From assembly GCF_007565055.1 (NCBI RefSeq), contig NC_044553.1:39571916-39635915 (forward strand): DNA of 64,000 nt. Direction: 5' to 3'. Below are positions 58,390 to 64,000 of this stretch, piece by piece (position 1 is the first letter of the stretch; each line of letters starts with the position of its first letter). The notes below the pieces were generated by a model. It was not told where the DNA came from. It saw nothing but the letters and a program-made list of their open reading frames with translations, and did not search any database. The DNA is from Rhinopithecus roxellana. Lineage: Eukaryota; Chordata; Mammalia; Primates; Cercopithecidae. The position numbers and the translations under genes were made by a program.

Positions 58390-61005
58390 TTTTCCCCCAA
58401 GATGGCTGACTAGAGGCTTTTCCAGCACACTTCATAAACTTAGAAGAACCAAAATAGTGTGTAGACAATCATACTTTGAACATATCATCTATGATAATAT
58501 GTTTGACATGAAAAGCAATGAGTCAACAGAAAAGCAAAAAGAAACTCCAAAATCTGAGAAGGAAGGTAGGTATCCCATATGGCCAGGACCAGCAAAAAAC
58601 CAGGAGTGAATCCCCAATATGGGAAAGGGTGGGTATCTCTCTCTGGTCCACTTTCCCACTAGGGAATTGAGCAATCCAGACCATGGGAAAGTACCTTGCC
58701 CCTTCTAAGCCCTAGATCTAACATGGGGAGCAGCCAGGGGTCTGTGAGAAGGAACTGCTTGAGGAAGTATCCCTTTAGACCTGGACACCTACAGCAGGAC
58801 ACTATTCTTTTTCCTAGCTCTTAGCAAGCTGCACCTCACATGCCTGGAAGCTAGCCATAGCAGCAGTCTTTGGCATTAGAGAGACTCAGGCTGAGGCTTG
58901 GGGAACTGAAACCTGTGGGAGGGGCTCCCACAGCCAGAACTGAGAAATGAGTGTGGTATGTGCTGTAGCCGCTGGTGCTGAAACTGGGCTCCCCTCAACC
59001 CCACCCATGGACCAGAGGAGGAGAAGTGCCAGGGAGGTGCAGTATTGAGCTGCACAGTGACTCCTATAGCCAAAGACTGCACTGCAGATGAGAAGCAAAC
59101 GGTAGTGACTAAGTGAACAGCCAGATTGGCTAACATAGTTGACATGGGGAAATGAACCTTGCCAAGACTGGGGTGTAAGAGGTAAGCAGGTCCCATGTCT
59201 GCCAGCAAAGGCTGTGAAGCTAGAACCACCCTCCCTTCCCATGCTGAGACATCAGCATAACAGTGGTCAGCCCTAACCCAGGTATTTTACCAGAAGCCTA
59301 AATCAGGGTAGGTGACCACCCCCATCAGGGTAGGTGGTCTGAGTGCAGGCCTAGCTAACTTAGCTCCATTCCAGCTTTGCCCCCGACTCCAAGATAGGGT
59401 GCAGGATCCAGGCCCCTGGGGATTGCATGGCCCAATACACCATCTGGGACAGCCTGAACAGCCCACTGCAACAATTAACACAAGAACATAGCACTTGAGA
59501 ACGAGAAGAGCTTCTCACAACTACTGCTCCCATCACCCATACCATCACAGCTGCACAGAAGGTTGTGTGCCTGCTCACCTGCCTAGTACACCACTACAAC
59601 CGGCATTCAAGAAAGCTACCACATTCGGGCTATGTATATCCAAGGAAATCATACACAGTCTTTGCCACTGCATGCAGACAAATGGCCCTACCCAATCAAC
59701 ATCATAGTCACATCTTTAGATACACAGAAATCAACATATAGGAAGTATGAAAAAGCAAGGTATTATGGCACCCTCAAAGGAACATAATAATTATTTGAGC
59801 CTAAGCAGAAAAAAAAATCCTTGAAATGTCGATAAATAATTCAAAATAGTGATTTTTTTTTTTTTTTTGAGACGGAGTCTCACTCTGTTACCCAGGCTGG
59901 AGTGCAATGGCTTGATCTCGGTTCACTGCAAACTCCACCTCCCAGGTTCACGCCATTCTCCTGCCTCAGCCTCCCGAGTAGCTGGGACTACAGGCACCCA
60001 CCACCACACCGGCTAATTTTTTGTATTTTTAGTAGAGATGGGGTTTCACCGTGTTAGGCAGGATGGTCTTGATCTCCTGACCTCGTGATCTGCCCACCTT
60101 GGCCTCCCAAAGTGCTGGGATTACAGACATGAGCCACTGTGCCTGGCCCAAAATATTGATTTTAAAGAAGCTCAATGAGATGCAAGAGAAATCTGAAAAC
60201 TAATATAAAGAAAATCAGAAAATCAATTTAGGATACACATGAGGAATTTACAGGAGACAGATTTCAAAAACAAACAGAAATTGTGGATCTGAAAAATTAC
60301 TGAAGGAATTACAAAATACATTTGAAATGCTTCGAAAATAGACTAGACTAAGCAGAAAAAAAGAATCTCAAAACTTGAAGACAGGTCTTTTAAATTAACA
60401 TAATCAAACAAAAGTGAGGAAAAAAGAATGAATAAAGACATCAAGATATTAGACTCTACATAAAGCAACCAAGCTTACGAATTACTGGTATTCTCAAGGA
60501 GGAGGAAAATGCAAAAAGTTCTGAAAACCTATTTAAGGAAATAATTGATGAAAATTTCCCAAGTCCAGAAGGAGATTTAGACATCCAGCTACAGGAGGCC
60601 CAGTAATCCCCAGGAAAATAAACTGCAAAAAAAAAAAAAAAACTTCACCACAGCATATTATTATCAGACTGTCTAAAGTCAAAGTGAAGGAAAAAAATTT
60701 TAAGTCAGCAAGAGAAAAGCACACTTAGTTGCCTATAAAGGAAACTCCATCAGACTAATGGCACACTTCTCAGCAGAACTCTTACAGGCCAGAAGAGAAT
60801 GAGATGGCATTTTCAAAGTGATGAAAGAAAAAAAACACCTAGCAGCCAATAATTTTATGTCCAGCAAGATTAACCTTCATAAAACAAAACCTCATATATC
60901 AGCGAATTAATAAGAAAAAGATAAATAACCTAGTAGCAAATAGGCAAAAGAAAAAAACAGGTAGTGAACAGAAACATCATTAAAAAAGTTAAACTAAGAA
61001 AAGAT
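58390..61005 (+). mobile_element. Old L1 5' UTR plus ORF1 region, split by an AluY
   Basis: ccaagatggctgactagagg is a typical L1 5' start, followed by a GC-richer 5' UTR to about 59600. Then gaaaatttcccaagtccaga, ctcagcagaactcttacagg and attttcaaagtgatgaaaga mark the ORF1 side. An AluY (59851-60149) interrupts it. Frames are broken. Confidence 0.7.
59851..60149 (-). mobile_element. AluY, full length, inside an L1
   Basis: gagacggagtctcactctgt to gagccactgtgcctggccc. The site aaaata(g/t)tgatttt is duplicated. Confidence 0.95.
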
Positions 61006-61007
61006 GG

Positions 61008-61250
61008 ACCAGGCGCAGTGGCTCATGTCTGTAATCCCAGCACTCTGCGAAGCTAAGGCATGAGGATTGCTTGAGCCTAGGAGTTGCAGACCAGCCTGGG
61101 CAATATAGTGAGACTTCATCTCTACACAAAATTGTCCCAACTATTCGGGAGAATTGCTTGAGCTGGGAAGGCAGAGGCTGCAGTGAGCCAAGGTCGCACC
61201 ACTGTACGCCAGCCTGGGTGACAGAGTGAGATCCTGTCTCAGAAAAATAA
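61008..61250 (+). mobile_element. Alu, shortened
   Basis: ggaccaggcgcagtggctca to gagatcctgtctcagaaaaa; part of the linker is lost. Confidence 0.9.
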
Positions 61251-61321
61251 AAAGTAGAAAATAAAAAAGATGTGCAGTCTCACTAATAATTAAGCAAATG
61301 CAAATTTAAAATACAATATTA

Positions 61322-61438
61322 GGCCAGGTGCAATGGCTAACGTCTATAATCCCAGCACTTTGAGAGGTTGACGTGGGAGTACTGCTTGAGCCCAGGAGTT
61401 CAAGCCCAGCTTGGGCAAGATGGTGAGACCCCGTCTCT

Positions 61439-61477
<39 letters not shown>

Positions 61478-61628
61478 TTAGGTAAGTGTGGTGGTACACA
61501 CCTGTAGTTGCAGTTACTTGGGAGGCTGGGGTGGGAGGACCACTTGAGCCCAGGAGTTCAAGGCTGTAGTGATCTATGATCATGCAGCTGCACTACAGCC
61601 TTGGTGACAGAGACAGACCCTGTCTATA
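61322..61628 (+). mobile_element. Alu with a 32-base A linker
   Basis: aggccaggtgcaatggctaa to acagagacagaccctgtcta. The middle A run at 61440-61471 is unusually long. Confidence 0.92.
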
Positions 61629-62100
61629 AAACGTAATATAATATTAAAAAGTTGCATACTAAATTTGAGAATATTTAAAGGATTGATAATAACCTGTGTT
61701 AGGAAGAAAGTGGACAAACAGGTATTTTCATATATTGGTGATAGAATAAACAGGCACAACCTTTTAGGCAGCAATTTGGCAATTTCTTTAACAATGTGAA
61801 ATATGTATTTCAGGGATGCATACTGAAATACATGGTGAGGGAACCTTCAATTTTGTACTTTACATACTGCCATATTTCTCATTTTTTCAGGAGTAAGTAC
61901 TATTTTTACAATAAAACCAAAAGTTTTAAAAATATACATATCCTTGAATCAGAAAGTTCATAAATAAAATTTTCCCATGGAAATACTAAAAAATACAAAT
62001 AATTATTTCTAAAAATGTTCTGCAGCATTGTTGTAAAAGTGAAAAACTGGAAATTACACAAAGGTTAATTCATATGTGTATATTAGTATAAAGGTTAATA
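61629..62100 (+). mobile_element. L1M internal fragment
   Basis: aataaacaggcacaacctttt and gcagcaatttggcaatttct match L1M ORF2 3'-side text. It ends before the Tigger2. Confidence 0.55.
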
Positions 62101-62725
62101 TAACTATAATAATATACAGTTGACCCTTGAACAACATGTGGGTAAGCAGTGCCAATCCCTGCACAGTTGGAAATTTGTGTATAACTTTTGACTCCCCAAA
62201 AACTTAACTACTACTAATAGCCTCCTATTGACCACAAGCTTTACTGATAACATAAACAGTTAACACATTAACATTCCGTATGTACATGTATTAAAATACC
62301 ATATTTTTACAATAAAGTAAGCTAGAGAAAAGAAACTGTTATTAAGAAAATCAAAAGGAAAATAATATATTTACTATTTAGTAAGTGGAAGTGGCGCATC
62401 AGAAAGGTATTCACCTTGTCATCTTCATATTGAGTAGGCTGAGGAGGAGAAGGAAGAGGAGGGGTTGGTCTTGCTGTCTCAGGGATGACAGAGGCAGAAG
62501 AAATAGAGGATATAGAAGGGGAGGCAGGAGAAGCAGGCACACTTGGTGTAACTTTACAGAAATACGTCATAATTTCTGTCTTTTTGCTTTTCCATTCTCT
62601 AAGAATGTTTCTATAAGGGTACCAATCCTTCTGCAACTGTTTGGTTAGTTTCAGTGCTCACATCATAGAAGGGTCCATGTTGTAAAAGAAGTCAAAAGCA
62701 GTCTTGAAAAATCTGAACTCTTCTG

Positions 62726-63330
62726 CTAGTTGTCTAATGTCAATTTGCTTCCTGACACTGCTGCTTCTACATCTTCTTCCTCACAGTCTGGCATTGGTTC
62801 AGACATACTCATCTCCATCAAGTTGGCTTCCGTTAATTCCTTTGGTGTGGTGTCTATTTGTTCTTGAATTTCTCCAAGATTCATAGCTCGAAACTCTTCC
62901 CTCCCCACCCTTTTTGCTACATCCATAATCTCTTTTATGATTTCCTTGATTGGCACTGTTGTAAATCCTATGAAGGCATGCACAACATCTGGATAATTTT
63001 CTACAGCACAAATTTATTGTTTTGGGCTTCATAGTTTTCACAGTTTTTCCTATAACAATAATGGCACCTTCGATGGTGTAATCCTTCCAGACACTGATGA
63101 CGTTCTCTCTGTTGGGGGTCTTCTTCCATAGCACTGACAACTCTTTCCATAGAGTACGATGTATAATGAAGCTTAAAGGTTCTTACGACCCCCTGATCTA
63201 GAGGTTGAATTAGAGATGTTGTGTGTGGGGGCAAGTAGACCACTTCGACACTTCTGGTGTTGAATTCATGGGGTTCTAGATGGCCAGGGACACTGTCCAA
63301 TATCAAAGGAACTTTAAAAGGCCATCCCTG
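62726..63330 (-). pseudogene. Tigger transposase remnant (DDE domain, C-terminal part)
   Basis: Minus-strand frames hold LILDSVPGHLEPHEF, VVYLPPHTTSLIQPLDQGVV and a downstream acidic tail (NLMEMSMSEPMPDCEEEDVE). These match the end of the pogo-type DDE catalytic core and the C-terminus. The frame shifts around 63000 and 63150 and an Alu cuts the upstream part at 63331, so no full protein can be made. Confidence 0.8.
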
Positions 63331-63636
63331 GGCCAGGCGCGGTGGCTCAACACCTGTAATCCCAGCATTTTCGGAGACCGAGGTGGGCGGATCACCTGAG
63401 GTGGGGAATTCGAGACCAGCCTGATCAACATGGAGAAACTCCGTCTCTACTAAAAACACAAAATTAGCCAGCATGTTGGCACATGCCTTGTAATCCCATC
63501 TACTCGGGAGGCTGAGGCAGGAGAATTGCTTGAACCTGGGAGGTGGAGGTTGCGGTGAGCCAAGATTGCACCTTTGCACTCCAGTCTGGGCAGTAAGAGT
63601 GAAATTCCATCTCAAAAAAAAAAAAAAAAAAAAAAA
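63331..63636 (+). mobile_element. Alu inside Tigger2 (first)
   Basis: ggccaggcgcggtggctcaa to a 23-base A run. Target repeat aaaaggccatccct. Confidence 0.95.
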
Positions 63637-63714
63637 GGCCATCCCTCATTGACAAGGTACTCCCTTACATCAGGGACAAAGTATCAATGGAACCAATTCA
63701 GGAAAAGGGTTCTT

Positions 63715-63976
63715 GGCCAGGCACGGTGGCTCACACCTATAATCCCAGCACTTTGGGAGGCCGAGGAGGGCAGATCACTCGAGGTCAGGCATTCGAGACT
63801 AGCCTGGCCAACATGGTGAAATCCCATCTCTACCAAAAATACAAAAATCAGCCGGGCATGATGGCTGGCACCTGTAGTCCCAGCTACTCGGGAGGCTGAG
63901 GCAGGAGAATTGCTTGAACCCAGGAGGCGGAGGTTGCAGTGAGCCAAGATCACGCCACTGCATTCTAGCCTGGGTT
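63715..63976 (+). mobile_element. Alu inside Tigger2 (second)
   Basis: ggccaggcacggtggctcac to gcattctagcctgggt; the last bases and A tail are missing. Tigger sequence resumes at about 63977. Confidence 0.94.
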
Positions 63977-64000
63977 GTAAAAAGGTCTTGTTGTCCAGAC

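Larger units (their letters stand above)
1..64000 (-). other. MYO5A: MYO5A gene, internal part (intron 1 to intron 9)
   Basis: Eight minus-strand exons splice in frame into a myosin-V motor domain that matches myosin-Va rather than Vb or Vc. Examples are [20 protein letters not shown] in exon 5 and GISESHQMGIFRILAGILHL in exon 9. Myosin-Va is a processive actin motor. It carries melanosomes (through Rab27a and melanophilin), ER and vesicles, and its loss causes Griscelli syndrome type 1 in people. Neither gene end lies in the window: no exon 1, CpG island or promoter appears up to 64000, and coding continues below base 1. Numbering exon 2 from residue 10 puts the P-loop at 163-170, the position known for myosin-Va, which supports the exon order and frame. 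Confidence 0.97.
35375..64000 (-). other. MYO5A intron 1 (partial, no exon found)
   Basis: 28.6 kb with Alus, L2, LTR17, the MaLR array, L1 and Tigger2. Unnamed stretches include 36340-37310, 38740-39305, 39625-40495, 41370-42265, 42585-43335, 43745-44160, 44800-45865, 55520-56640 and 57480-58175. No exon-like frame with splice borders was found. Confidence 0.85.
62117..64000 (-). mobile_element. Tigger2 (pogo-type) DNA transposon, runs past the window end
   Basis: The left terminal repeat starts cagttgacccttgaacaaca after a TA target site (62115-62116). The following sequence matches Tigger2 as I recall it. Transposase remnants read on the minus strand: IQPLDQGVVRTFKLHYTSYS near 63180 and a frame at 62726-62983. 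DQGV...FK is a mark of the pogo/Tigger DDE domain. Two Alus (63331-63636, 63715-63976) and frameshifts break it, so it is dead. Confidence 0.88.

Noticed and set aside
58876..59242. Two overlapping minus-strand frames of 117-118 codons
   Set aside because: They lie in the 5' UTR of an old L1, in different frames of the same bases, with no known domain.
62385..62648. Arginine-rich 87-codon plus-strand frame
   Set aside because: It is the complement of Tigger2 transposon DNA, not a separate gene.
1..64000. CRISPR arrays, operons or bacterial mobile systems
   Set aside because: Spliced exons, Alu, L1 and MaLR content show a primate nuclear genome; no spaced direct repeats were seen.

Overview
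The window is primate nuclear DNA. It is AT-rich and intron-dominated, with more than forty Alu copies. One Alu (25218-25512) carries the base changes I recall as typical of the AluYRa lineage of Old World monkeys, so a macaque, baboon or vervet is more likely than human. That species call rests on remembered consensus sequences; the primate call is secure.

The only real gene is MYO5A (unconventional myosin-Va heavy chain), on the minus strand. Eight coding exons are present, running from right to left: exon 2 (35264-35374), 3 (30040-30211), 4 (27680-27824), 5 (17425-17581), 6 (11604-11747), 7 (9303-9384), 8 (8541-8648) and 9 (6514-6620). All have AG/GT borders and join in frame with no stop. 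They encode about residues 10-351 of the motor domain: the N-terminal SH3-like region, the P-loop GESGAGKT, switch I NDNSSRFGK, and the start of the 50-kDa domain. Exon 1 (the first ~9 codons and the promoter) lies beyond base 64000. Exon 10 onward lies before base 1. The right-hand 28.6 kb is all intron 1.

The rest is intron filled with layered mobile DNA: old L1, L2, MIR and MER5A fragments; MaLR LTRs, including an LTR-internal-LTR-internal-LTR tandem array (45866-50014); a solo HERV-W-type LTR17 with a CTGT target duplication (40499-41270); a Tigger2 pogo-type DNA transposon with broken transposase (62117 to the window end); many Alus, some nested; and several microsatellites.

Three observations stand out. 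(1) A recent 178-bp tandem duplication (30172-30527) copies the splice acceptor and first 40 bases of exon 3. By chance it creates an in-frame 51-base candidate exon. (2) Just upstream of exon 5 (17611-18100) an ERV LTR joins 49 bases matching the 3' part of mature tRNA-Ile with its CCA, which then joins an inverted retroviral protease fragment. This looks like a fossil of a failed reverse-transcription event. (3) The exon 5 acceptor tract sits directly against that retroviral material. I see no CRISPR, operon, tRNA gene, rRNA gene or other protein gene.
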